Part shown: piece by piece, positions 49,962 to 57,813 of the stretch
Layout of the letters: every line of letters begins with the position of its first letter
Position numbering within the stretch: the first letter of the stretch is position 1
Assembly (NCBI GenBank): GCA_029556545.1
Contig: JAKQEQ010000153.1
Location: 111,442 to 175,441 of the forward strand
DNA: 64,000 bases
Direction: 5' to 3'
Origin: Candidatus Hydrogenedentota bacterium
GTDB lineage: Bacteria > Hydrogenedentota > Hydrogenedentia > Hydrogenedentales > JAGMZX01
Program-made: the position numbers and the translations under genes
The notes under the pieces: generated by a model
Told to the model about the DNA's origin: nothing
Databases searched by the model: none
What the model saw: only the letters and a program-made list of their open reading frames with translations

Positions 49962-51125
49962 GTGAAACGTGTCCTGTTCGGCATAGTGGGCGGGTTGGTG
50001 TCGCTGGCGGCGGCCGGGAACCCCGCAACCGGCGATGGCTACCTTGGATATGGTATGGAAGAGCGATTGCCCGCCTTCGCCGAGGCGCAGATCGCGCGGA
50101 TGACGTTTCCGCTCGCGTATGACCCTTCGGGGGAGACGCCGTTCTCGGTCTGGCGGGAACAGGCTCGCGCGAAACTGATCGAATGCCTCCTTGAACCACC
50201 GCCCGAGGCGTCCTTCGACGCCGTCGTCGTGGACCGAAAAGACCGGGGGACCTACGAGGCGCGCAAGATCGTGTTCAACGTGTCCGGTTTCTGCCGTATC
50301 CCGGCGTACCTGCTTGTGCCCAAGGGGACCGGCCCGTTCCCGGCGATGATCGCGCTGCACGACCACGGCGCGCGGTTCTCGATCGGCAAGGAGAAAGTGG
50401 TGCGGCCCTTCGGCGTCTCGCACGAGGTCAAGCGCGACGCGCAAGAGTGGGTGGACGCCTGTTACGGCGGGCGTTGGATCGGCGACGCGCTTGCCGCGCG
50501 CGGCTACGTCGTCTTCGCGGCGGACGCACTCTTCTGGGGCGAACGGGGCCGGCGTGAAGGCGTCGCCTACGAGGAACAACAGACCCTCGCCGCGAACCTG
50601 CTGCAAGTCGGCATGACGTGGTCCGGCGTCATCACGTGGGACGACGTCCGCTGCGCCGAATTTGTCGCGACCTTGCCCGAAGTCGAACCCGCGCGCATCG
50701 GGGCCGTGGGGCTGTCGATGGGCTGCCACCGGACGTGGATGCTGAGCGCTGCCACGGACCGCATTGCGGCGGGCGCGGCCATCTGCTGGATGGGCACGAC
50801 GGAGGCCCTCATGGCGCCCGGCAACAACCAGACCAAGGGCCAGTCCGCCTTCTCGATGCTGGTCCCGAACCTGCGCAACTACCTCGACTACCCCGATGTG
50901 GCCGCCATCGCGTGCCCGAAACCGACGCTGTACTACAACGGCGAGCAGGACCCCTTATTTCCCGTGCCGGGCGTCGAGGCCGCCTACGCCCGCATCCGCC
51001 GCGTCTACGAGAGCCAGGGCGCGGGCGACCGGCTCGTGACGAAACTCTGGCCGGTCCCCCACGTGTTCAACCTCGAAATGCAGGAAGAAACCTTCACGTG
51101 GCTCGACCGGCAACTCACGCCGTAG
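49962..51125 (+). CDS. Secreted alpha/beta hydrolase (Abhydrolase_7/acetyl-xylan-esterase-like)
   Basis: The 387-residue protein starts at GTG 49962 with GAGGAAA upstream and a signal peptide (KRVLFGIVGGLVSLAAAG). The hydrolase core has IPAYLLVPKGTGPFPAMIAL, HDHGARFSIGKEK, the nucleophile elbow GLSMGCHRTW (about 252) and a late YYNGEQDPLFPV; His is in WPVPHVFN. The sequence ends WLDRQLTP. That end is repeated 1.09 kb downstream after a toxin-antitoxin pair. Substrates are probably acetylated sugars, by family. Confidence 0.86.
   Translation: MKRVLFGIVGGLVSLAAAGNPATGDGYLGYGMEERLPAFAEAQIARMTFPLAYDPSGETPFSVWREQARAKLIECLLEPPPEASFDAVVVDRKDRGTYEARKIVFNVSGFCRIPAYLLVPKGTGPFPAMIALHDHGARFSIGKEKVVRPFGVSHEVKRDAQEWVDACYGGRWIGDALAARGYVVFAADALFWGERGRREGVAYEEQQTLAANLLQVGMTWSGVITWDDVRCAEFVATLPEVEPARIGAVGLSMGCHRTWMLSAATDRIAAGAAICWMGTTEALMAPGNNQTKGQSAFSMLVPNLRNYLDYPDVAAIACPKPTLYYNGEQDPLFPVPGVEAAYARIRRVYESQGAGDRLVTKLWPVPHVFNLEMQEETFTWLDRQLTP
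51105..51121 (+). repeat. Left copy of a 17-bp direct repeat flanking the toxin-antitoxin segment
   Basis: GACCGGCAACTCACGCC (51105-51121) in the hydrolase C-terminal codons recurs at 52193-52209, followed in both by GTAG or ATAG. The second copy keeps the reading LDRQLTP-stop. Confidence 0.8.
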
Positions 51126-51238
51126 CCGCAGCGGCGGGGAGGTGGGATGGCCCAATTCCGCGTGACTTCTGGTTCTTGAATGGGAAGCGCACCGCTATGG
51201 CGGACTGCTTCGTCCTGCATCCCATCGTATACGATGCC

Positions 51239-51625
51239 TCACTTTCCGAAGTCCGGCAAATTATGCGGCAGCTTCGGGATCGGACGCAGCCTGATCCTCG
51301 CCTCATCGGCCACCGCGAAGTGGCCTTGCCAATCATCCCGGCTTTGGAGTACGGCGACTGTGCGTTCCGCGACGTATGTCGGCGAGGAGGGTACGAGGCG
51401 AAACAAGATCACACCACATGCAGCGGGTTTCCCCGACCTGTACGCGAGTTCGCCGAAGTCCTTGTCAAACGTGACCATGACACGCGACTCAAGCCGCGCC
51501 CGCGCAAGGACTTCCTCATCGGAGCTTCCAGCCATTTCGGTGCGTGCCCACAGTACATCGTATCCGGCCGCGCGCAGAGCGTTCACCGCCGCCAACGGAA
51601 AATTCTCGTTCGCCAACAAGTTCAC
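51239..51625 (-). CDS. DUF5615 PIN-like toxin
   Basis: The 128-residue protein has the DUF5615/Mut7-C PIN-like layout: NLLANENFPLAAVNALRAAG (first acidic Asn-Glu pair), VMVTFDKDFGELAYRSGKPA (D-K-D-F) and GVILFRL. PIN-type proteins are candidate ribonucleases. The likely GTG start at 51625 overlaps the antitoxin stop in GTGA, so the two are translationally coupled. An N-terminal extension to 51682 lies in the antitoxin gene. Confidence 0.87.
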   Translation of the reverse strand: MNLLANENFPLAAVNALRAAGYDVLWARTEMAGSSDEEVLARARLESRVMVTFDKDFGELAYRSGKPAACGVILFRLVPSSPTYVAERTVAVLQSRDDWQGHFAVADEARIRLRPIPKLPHNLPDFGK

Positions 51626-51852
51626 TGGTGCACCAGGTATACTTTTTCCGACTTCAGCACTTCGCTTGCGTACCGCAGGCAAGCGAGTATGTCATCGTGA
51701 GTAAGACCGGGATAGTTCTCGGCCACCTGCTGTTCGGTCCAGCCCTCCGCAAGAAGCTCGACTACGAACTCGACGGCGATCCTGGTTCCGCGGATTACCG
51801 GTTTGCCGACCAGCACCTTCGGATCGATGGTGATTCTGTCTTCCCAATTCAT
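51622..51852 (-). CDS. DUF433 antitoxin
   Basis: The 76-residue protein is a DUF433 winged-helix-type antitoxin: WEDRITIDPKVLVGKPVIRG, TRIAVEFVVELLAEGWTEQQ, VAENYPGLTHDDILACLRYA. DUF433/DUF5615 pairs are a common type II arrangement. The start at 51852 has AAGGGA 8 bases upstream; an ATG at 51858 lies two codons earlier. Confidence 0.9.
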   Translation of the reverse strand: MNWEDRITIDPKVLVGKPVIRGTRIAVEFVVELLAEGWTEQQVAENYPGLTHDDILACLRYASEVLKSEKVYLVHQ

Positions 51853-52202
51853 GATCATTTCCCTTCATGCATATCGTCAAGACGCGCTCAACCGACTTCA
51901 AGACGCGAAGGGCCTTCCTTCCATCACTTCTTGCTCGGCATCGTGGTTACGGCAAGATTCGTTCTCTATCCATGCTAATCCCGACGAGCTCTTGATAGGG
52001 CTGACAGGCAACTCTTTCATAGCGTCAAACGTCACGCTTCCAGCCTTGTCCTTCACCGGGGCTCTTGCCTTTTTCCATCTGGAGTTGTGTCAACATGCAT
52101 CCGAGAAAGCTGGGACAGCATCACTTTCTCTGTTCTTGGGCAATTTGAGGATAGTCGCTGTCCGGATGCGGATCAAGTGGTCCGCGCGGCTGGACCGGCA
52201 AC
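51853..52202. other. Upstream and flanking region of the toxin-antitoxin insert
   Basis: These 350 bp contain no credible gene. The antitoxin promoter should lie in the right-hand part on the minus strand; TTGACA at about 52089-52094 (minus strand) has no clear -10 element. The second copy of the 17-bp direct repeat begins at 52193. Confidence 0.5.
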
Positions 52203-52209
52203 TCACGCC
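52193..52209 (+). repeat. Right copy of the 17-bp direct repeat
   Basis: GACCGGCAACTCACGCC, identical to 51105-51121; the frame reads ...RLDRQLTP then TAG. It overlaps the aguA stop codon. Confidence 0.8.
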
Positions 52210-53264
52210 ATAGGGGCGGCGGGGACTTCGTGGGTGAGGCAGTGGATGGTGCCGAGGCCCCAGACGAGGTCGAGGGCGTGGATGCCGAGGACGCGGCGGT
52301 CGGGGAAGAGTTCGGCGAGGATGCCGAGGGCGATGCGGTCGTTGGCGTCGTTGAAGGTGGGGACGAGCACGACGCCGTTGCCGATGTAGAAGTTCGCGTA
52401 GCTTGCGGGGAGGCGGTGGCCGTCGAAGGTGAGGGGCGCGGGCATGGGTAGGTGCGCGACGTGGAGCCCCGCGCGACGCGGGGCGAGGCGCGCGCCCTCG
52501 AGACGCCCGCGGTTTTCGGCGAGGGCGCGGTGGTTGGCGTCTCGGGAGTTTGTCTCCTGGCAGAGGACGACGGTGTCGGGCTTGACGAAGCGGCACAGGT
52601 CGTCCACGTGGCCGTGGGTGTCGTCGCCGGCGATGCCGGCCCCGAGCCAGATGACCGTTTCGATTCCCAGGTATTGGCGGAAAATGGCTTCGTAGTCGGC
52701 GCGGGTGAATCCGGGGTTACGCACCTGGACTGCGGGATCGAGCAGGCATTCTTCCGTGGTCAGGAGCGCGCCGCAGCCGTTCCCGTCGATGGCCCCGCCC
52801 TCAAGCACGACTTTGCGTCCCTCGTGCGCGGCGTCGATCACGGGCGTGCCCAGCATGCGCGCGATGCGCACGGCCCACGAGGCGTCGCGCGCGTAGTTGC
52901 GATATTTGGCCCAACCGTTGAAGCCGAAGCGCACGGCGGTCAGGGGCGCGTCGGGGCCGTGGACGAAACACGGCGAGATGTCGCGCATCCAACCGCGGTC
53001 GAGCAGGACGTGCACGAAGGTGATCAAGTCGCTGTCGACGCCCGCGCGCCGCAAGACGCGCCGGGCGCGCGCCTCGTGCGCCGGCGACTGCACGGCGAGG
53101 TACACGCGCTCGTCCGGCAGGAGGCCCCGCACGATCTCCGCGAAGACCCACGGGATCGGCTGGAACTTGCCCGGCCAGTCGCGCGTGTTCGCGGGCCACG
53201 CGAGGAGGGTTGCGGCGTGGGGCTCCCACTCCGCAGGCATCCGCGGCGCCGTGGATGCGGTCAT
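52203..53264 (-). CDS. aguA: Agmatine deiminase
   Basis: AguA converts agmatine to N-carbamoylputrescine. The 353-residue PAD-porph family protein has the WEPHAATLLAWPANTRDWPG opening (about 12-31), RGWMRDISPCFV (canonical WxRDxGP), GGAIDGNG, GDDTHGHVDDLCRF with the catalytic His, and GTIHCLTHEVP with the nucleophile Cys near the C-terminus. It starts 3 bp after aguB stops. Its last codons overlap the right direct repeat of the toxin-antitoxin insert. Confidence 0.95.
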   Translation of the reverse strand: MTASTAPRMPAEWEPHAATLLAWPANTRDWPGKFQPIPWVFAEIVRGLLPDERVYLAVQSPAHEARARRVLRRAGVDSDLITFVHVLLDRGWMRDISPCFVHGPDAPLTAVRFGFNGWAKYRNYARDASWAVRIARMLGTPVIDAAHEGRKVVLEGGAIDGNGCGALLTTEECLLDPAVQVRNPGFTRADYEAIFRQYLGIETVIWLGAGIAGDDTHGHVDDLCRFVKPDTVVLCQETNSRDANHRALAENRGRLEGARLAPRRAGLHVAHLPMPAPLTFDGHRLPASYANFYIGNGVVLVPTFNDANDRIALGILAELFPDRRVLGIHALDLVWGLGTIHCLTHEVPAAPMA

Positions 53265-53266
53265 GA

Positions 53267-54172
53267 TCAGGCGTCCTCGAGGAAACGCCGCTCGATGCCG
53301 TGGTAGGCGTCGATGCGGCGGTCGCGCAGGAACGGCCAGTTGCGGCGGATGGTTTCGAGATGTTCGAGATCGACCTCGGCGGTGAGCACGTCTTCCCGGT
53401 CCTCCGGCGCTTGCGCAATGATCACGCCCTGCGGGTCCGCCACGAAGGACATTCCCCAGAATTCGATGCCCGCCTGCTCGGGCACGGGCCGTTCGAAGCC
53501 GACCCGGTTCACCGCCGCGACATAGACGCCGTTCGCGATGGCGTGGCCGCGTTGTACGGTCGTCCAGGCGTCGCGCTGGGCCGCGCCGTACTGCGCCTTT
53601 TCATGCGGGTGCCAGCCGATGGCCGTCGGATAGAAGAGCATCGTCGCGCCCCGCAGCGCGGTCAGGCGCGCGGCCTCCGGGTACCACTGGTCCCAGCAGA
53701 TGAGCACGCCGACGCGCCCGAATGCCGTGTCGAAGACGCGGAAGCCGAGGTCGCCGGGGGCGAAATAGAACTTCTCGTAATAGGCCGGGTCGTCCGGGAC
53801 GTGCATCTTGCGGTAGAGGCCGAGCAACGCGCCGTCGGCGTCGATGACCGCCGCGCTGTTGTGGTGCACGCCGGGGGCGCGCTTCTCGAAGACCGGCACG
53901 ATGATCACGGCCCGGAGTTCCGCGGCCAGCGCCTGGAACGCTTCCGTTGATGGCCCGGGCACGGGTTCCGCCAGGTCGAAGAGCCGCGCGTCCTCCTTCT
54001 GGCAGAAATACTGCGACCGGTACAACTCGGGCAGGCAGATGATCCGCGCGCCCGCCGCCGCTGCCCGCCGCGTTGCGTCTTGCGCCGCGCGCAGGTTCGC
54101 CGCGCAGTCCGGCCCCATCGTCATTTGCACGAGGCCAATGGTCACGCGCGATGGATGAGTCGTTTCCGCCAT
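53267..54172 (-). CDS. aguB: N-carbamoylputrescine amidase
   Basis: AguB hydrolyses N-carbamoylputrescine to putrescine, ammonia and CO2. The nitrilase-fold Glu-Lys-Cys triad is in CLPELYRSQYFC (about 46), LYRKMHVPDD (about 120) and VLICWDQWYPEAARLTALRG (about 158). The 301-residue length and IGWHPHEKAQYG match the AguB branch. Downstream of proB by 19 bp, upstream of aguA. Confidence 0.96.
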   Translation of the reverse strand: MAETTHPSRVTIGLVQMTMGPDCAANLRAAQDATRRAAAAGARIICLPELYRSQYFCQKEDARLFDLAEPVPGPSTEAFQALAAELRAVIIVPVFEKRAPGVHHNSAAVIDADGALLGLYRKMHVPDDPAYYEKFYFAPGDLGFRVFDTAFGRVGVLICWDQWYPEAARLTALRGATMLFYPTAIGWHPHEKAQYGAAQRDAWTTVQRGHAIANGVYVAAVNRVGFERPVPEQAGIEFWGMSFVADPQGVIIAQAPEDREDVLTAEVDLEHLETIRRNWPFLRDRRIDAYHGIERRFLEDA

Positions 54173-54191
54173 GCCGTTCTCCCGCCGCGAT

Positions 54192-55319
54192 TCACAAGAG
54201 CACCAGGTTGTCCCGGTGGATGACCTCGTCGAAATCCTTGTGGCCGAGGATGCCCGCGATTTCGACGGTCTTCTTGCCGCGGATACGGGCCACGTCGCGG
54301 CTTGAATAGTTTACCAGACCGCGCGCGAGGTCATGCCCCGCCGCATCGCGCACGAGCACCGCCGCGCCCACGTCAAACTCGCCCCGGACCTCGACAACAC
54401 CCGCCGGAAGCAGGCTCTTGCCCTGGTTCACGAGCGCCTTGCGCGCGCCGTCGTCGACGATGAGCTGTCCCTGCATGACGCGCCCGAACGCGATCCACCG
54501 CTTGCGGTGCGACAGGCTCTCCCGGGCTGGCGCGAACACCGTACACGGGACCGTGCCCTCGAGCACGCCCCGAACCACGCCCTGGCGGTTGCCGTTTGCG
54601 ATGATCACGGGCACGCCCGCCGCCGCCGCGATACGCGCCGCCTCGAGTTTCGTGCGCATGCCGCCCGTCGCGGCGACGCTTCCCGCGCCGCCGGCGCACG
54701 CCGCGATCTCGTCCGTGACGCGCTCGACATAAGGGATGATTTTCGCGTCCGCGCGTTGCGCGGGATTCCCGTCGTACAGGCCGTCCACATCGCTCAGGAT
54801 AATCAGGAGTCCCGCGTTGATCTTCGCGGCGATCTTCGCGGCCAAGGTGTCGTTATCGCCGAAGCGCAACTCCTCGACCGCGGTCGAGTCGTTTTCGTTC
54901 ACAATGGGCACCACGGTCTTGAGGCTGAAGAGGGTGTTGAGCGTATTGCGCACATTCAAGTAACTCTGGCGCTTGTCCAAGTCCGACCACGTGAGCAGCA
55001 CCTGCGCGCTGCGGAGCCCCTCGCCGTAGGTTTTCAGCAGGGTCTCATAGTAGTGCATCAATGTCGCCTGGCCCACGGCGGCGACGGCCTGTTTGTTGCG
55101 CAGGTCCGCGGGGCGTTTGGTGAGGCCGAGGGCGTTCATGCCGCAGCCGACCGCGCCCGAACTGACGATGAGCACGTTCAGGTCGTGCCGCCGCTTCAGG
55201 GCGGCGATCTCCTTCACCACCGCCTCCATGACCATGCCCTCGAAGGCCCGGCGTCCGCTGAGCAACTGCGTGCCGATCTTCACGACCAGCGTCCGTATCG
55301 TATCAGGATCGAACTTCAC
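54192..55319 (-). CDS. proB: Glutamate 5-kinase
   Basis: ProB performs the first step of proline synthesis, phosphorylating glutamate. The amino-acid kinase domain has LVVKIGTQLLSG (about 11), VLIVSSGAVGCGMNALGL (about 49-66), PIVNENDSTAVEEL and GTGGMRTKL-type loop (VAATGGMRTKLEAARIAA). A C-terminal PUA domain begins near residue 280 (GQLIVDDGARKAL). Start is GTG at 55319 with only a weak RBS. It is first in the proB-aguB-aguA series. Confidence 0.96.
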   Translation of the reverse strand: MKFDPDTIRTLVVKIGTQLLSGRRAFEGMVMEAVVKEIAALKRRHDLNVLIVSSGAVGCGMNALGLTKRPADLRNKQAVAAVGQATLMHYYETLLKTYGEGLRSAQVLLTWSDLDKRQSYLNVRNTLNTLFSLKTVVPIVNENDSTAVEELRFGDNDTLAAKIAAKINAGLLIILSDVDGLYDGNPAQRADAKIIPYVERVTDEIAACAGGAGSVAATGGMRTKLEAARIAAAAGVPVIIANGNRQGVVRGVLEGTVPCTVFAPARESLSHRKRWIAFGRVMQGQLIVDDGARKALVNQGKSLLPAGVVEVRGEFDVGAAVLVRDAAGHDLARGLVNYSSRDVARIRGKKTVEIAGILGHKDFDEVIHRDNLVLL

Positions 55320-55723
55320 GACAATCCGTCCAGGTGTTGCCCCCCAGCGCGCACAGCTTACCGCGCGCCCCCCACGCGGCGCAAGCGCTTACGCCGGCCC
55401 GGCGTTAGGCTTTTCCCATGAGTCTCGGGACTCCACAAAGACAACCGAGCCGCGTGGATATGTACGGCCCTGCATTCAGATTCCAAGTGCAACATTCTTT
55501 TCGCCAACTGGGCTTTCGTTTGGAGGGGCGTGTCTCTCACCCAATTCGGAGACACGGCACTCCAAAAGAAAGCCTCTTGCGGAAGTGTCCGTAATCTGAG
55601 AACTTAGCGTGTTGCACTTGGACCTTGAATCCAGCGGCGTATCCCCCCTTGCGCGAAAGGCGAAAATGCCTTACCATGGATGCGACGTCAGGAAGCGCGG
55701 TTTGGGAAAAGGGGGTAAGAACG
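55320..55723. other. Intergenic region with nested palindromes
   Basis: This 404-bp divergent region between proB and the histidine kinase gene contains the nested inverted repeat at 55483-55621. No gene is supported. Confidence 0.6.
55483..55621. repeat. Nested palindromic element (about 139 bp)
   Basis: Outer perfect arms CCAAGTGCAACA (55483-55494) and TGTTGCACTTGG (55610-55621) enclose inner 26-bp arms (55511-55536 and 55549-55574) that are complementary with three mismatches around a 12-base loop. The form resembles a MITE or REPIN-like repeat. Confidence 0.75.
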
Positions 55724-57793
55724 ATGGCCGAAGCCGATATCCGCCGCCGGATGTGGGCCGTGTTCGCGATGATGGCGTGCGGCATCGCGACAGTGTTTGT
55801 AACTTTCCTGGTCTGGCGCCAGGAATTGCTTGCGGAGTCCGTAGCGAGCGCGTTCTTCTTCGGGGCGGCGCTGCTGATCGGCGGCAGCGCCATGTTGGTG
55901 GCACTTGAGACGCCGTACATTCCGAAAGTGACGCCCGCCGTATTCACTGGCGCGGCACTTGTCATCTTCTCCCAATTCATGAACGCGATAGACGAATTAT
56001 CGCCTGTGCGGCGCGTGCCGTTTTTCGGGCGGGACGGCGCGCTCTACATGCCATATCTGGATGACGTCTTGCTCTTCCTGGGAATGGGTATCCTGTTCGC
56101 GAGCGCGTATCTGGCGATTCTTGACGCGTTGCTTGCGCGGGCACGGCTCATGGCGGAGAGCGAGAAACGGCAACTGGCGCTAAAGTCCGCCGAACAGTAC
56201 TCTCACGCGCTGGCGTTGAGCGAGGCCCGTGCCTGGCAACAACTCGCTGAACTGGAAAACCTTTATGATACGGCGCCGGCGGGGTTATGCCTGGTGTCGC
56301 CCGAGGGACGCTTCCAACGGGTCAACCGGCGCATGGCCGAAATGGACGGTCTGTCCCCGGAAGACCACATTGGTCGGCGGGTCGAGGACTGGCTCCCCGA
56401 GACGGGCCGCACGCTGGCGCAAATCTGCAATGAAGTGACGCGCAACGGACACGCCCGCCCTAATTTTGAGTTGTCCGTGACCTCGGTCGCGAAAGGGGCC
56501 GGGCCGCGGGTGTGGCTGGCCAGTTGTTTTCCGATTTCCAGTCCGGACGGCGTAGTGGTGGGCGTGCAGATGGTGGTGCAGGATATCAGCGAACTCAAGC
56601 ATGCCGAGGCCGGGCGGCGTCACCTTGAACAGCAGATGCAGCAGAGCCAGAAGCTCGAGAGCCTCGGCGTGTTGGCTGGCGGCATCGCCCACGATTTTAA
56701 TAATCTGCTCACGGGAATTCTCGGCAATACGAGCCTGGCGCTCGAACGTGGTGAAGTGGATGATAAGACCCGCGCCCTACTTGAAGCCGCGGTAGAGGCC
56801 GCGCGCCGCGCGGCCGAACTGACGCAACAGATGTTGGCCTATGCCGGACAGAGCGCCATTAAACCGAGGTTTCTTGACGTGTCGCGCTTGATTCAGGACA
56901 ATCTGCCGCTCCTGCGCGCCTCGGTGACCAAGCGTGCGGCACTGACGCTGGCGTGCGCGGAGGAGCTTTCTCCAATCGTGGCCGATCCGATTCAAGTCCA
57001 GCAGCTAGTCATGAATCTGGCGACCAACGCTTCGGAAGCACTTGGCGAAGACAGCGGACGCATCACTATATGCACGGGCGAGAAGGACTATAGCGAAGAC
57101 GAACTGGCCCAGTGCGTTGTCTGCGAAGACCCGTGGCCAGGGCGCTATGTTTACATCGAGGTGGCTGATTCGGGGTGTGGGATCGACCCCGAGGCGCTGC
57201 CGCGCATTTTCGAGCCTTTCTATTCCACGAAATTTGCCGGGCGCGGGCTCGGCCTATCCGTCGCCGTCGGGATAGTACGCCGTCACCGCGGGGCGCTCGG
57301 CGTGGAATCGACGCCCGGCGGCGGGACCGTATTCCGCGTGTTGTTTCCCGCGGCACGGGGCCAGGTTTCCGGCGCCCCGGCGCCGGCGTCCGCGGAGACC
57401 GTCTCTTGGCGCGGTCAGGGGCTTGTGCTCGTGGTCGACGACGAAGAGATGGTCCGTATCACGGCCCAGGAAATCCTCGAAGACTTGGGCTTCGAGGTGA
57501 TTTGCGCCGAGGACGGTGTCGTGGCCGAGGGACTCTTCCGCCAACACCGTGACCGGCTGGTGGCGGTCTTGCTGGACCTCACGATGCCTGGCAGGAGCGG
57601 GGCGGACACCTATCGCGCGTTTGCGTCCTACGGCGCGGCCGTACCGGTCGTTGTCTGTTCCGGGTTCTCCGAAGACCACGCGCTCCAGCAGTTTGAGGGA
57701 GAGCGTCGGGTTCGGTTCATGCACAAGCCTTACGCGTATGACACCGTCATGCGCCTCATGCGGAAATTGACGCCGAGCGCCGCGGACGCCTGA
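55724..57793 (+). CDS. Hybrid histidine kinase with PAS and C-terminal receiver
   Basis: The 689-residue membrane sensor starts at 55724 (GGGGG upstream). The N-terminus has four hydrophobic helices (about 7-135), then a PAS domain (LYDTAPAGLCLVSPEGRF, about 183-300), HisKA with the phospho-His in GGIAHDFNNLLTGIL (about 325), HATPase (NLATNASEALGED, DSGCGIDPEALPRIFEPFY, GRGLGLSVAVGIVRRH) and a receiver (VVDDEEMVRITAQEI, Asp in LLDLTMPG, Lys in MHKPY). No separate response regulator is adjacent. The ligand is unknown. Confidence 0.93.
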   Translation: MAEADIRRRMWAVFAMMACGIATVFVTFLVWRQELLAESVASAFFFGAALLIGGSAMLVALETPYIPKVTPAVFTGAALVIFSQFMNAIDELSPVRRVPFFGRDGALYMPYLDDVLLFLGMGILFASAYLAILDALLARARLMAESEKRQLALKSAEQYSHALALSEARAWQQLAELENLYDTAPAGLCLVSPEGRFQRVNRRMAEMDGLSPEDHIGRRVEDWLPETGRTLAQICNEVTRNGHARPNFELSVTSVAKGAGPRVWLASCFPISSPDGVVVGVQMVVQDISELKHAEAGRRHLEQQMQQSQKLESLGVLAGGIAHDFNNLLTGILGNTSLALERGEVDDKTRALLEAAVEAARRAAELTQQMLAYAGQSAIKPRFLDVSRLIQDNLPLLRASVTKRAALTLACAEELSPIVADPIQVQQLVMNLATNASEALGEDSGRITICTGEKDYSEDELAQCVVCEDPWPGRYVYIEVADSGCGIDPEALPRIFEPFYSTKFAGRGLGLSVAVGIVRRHRGALGVESTPGGGTVFRVLFPAARGQVSGAPAPASAETVSWRGQGLVLVVDDEEMVRITAQEILEDLGFEVICAEDGVVAEGLFRQHRDRLVAVLLDLTMPGRSGADTYRAFASYGAAVPVVVCSGFSEDHALQQFEGERRVRFMHKPYAYDTVMRLMRKLTPSAADA

Positions 57794-57813
57794 AATCGGC
57801 GGCGCCTCCCGGA

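Noticed and set aside
46453-50199. A 1248-codon open frame on the minus strand opposite the giant surface protein
   Set aside because: Its translation is Arg-rich and low in structure, lacks motifs and is the typical shadow of a GC-rich gene with strong codon bias on the other strand.
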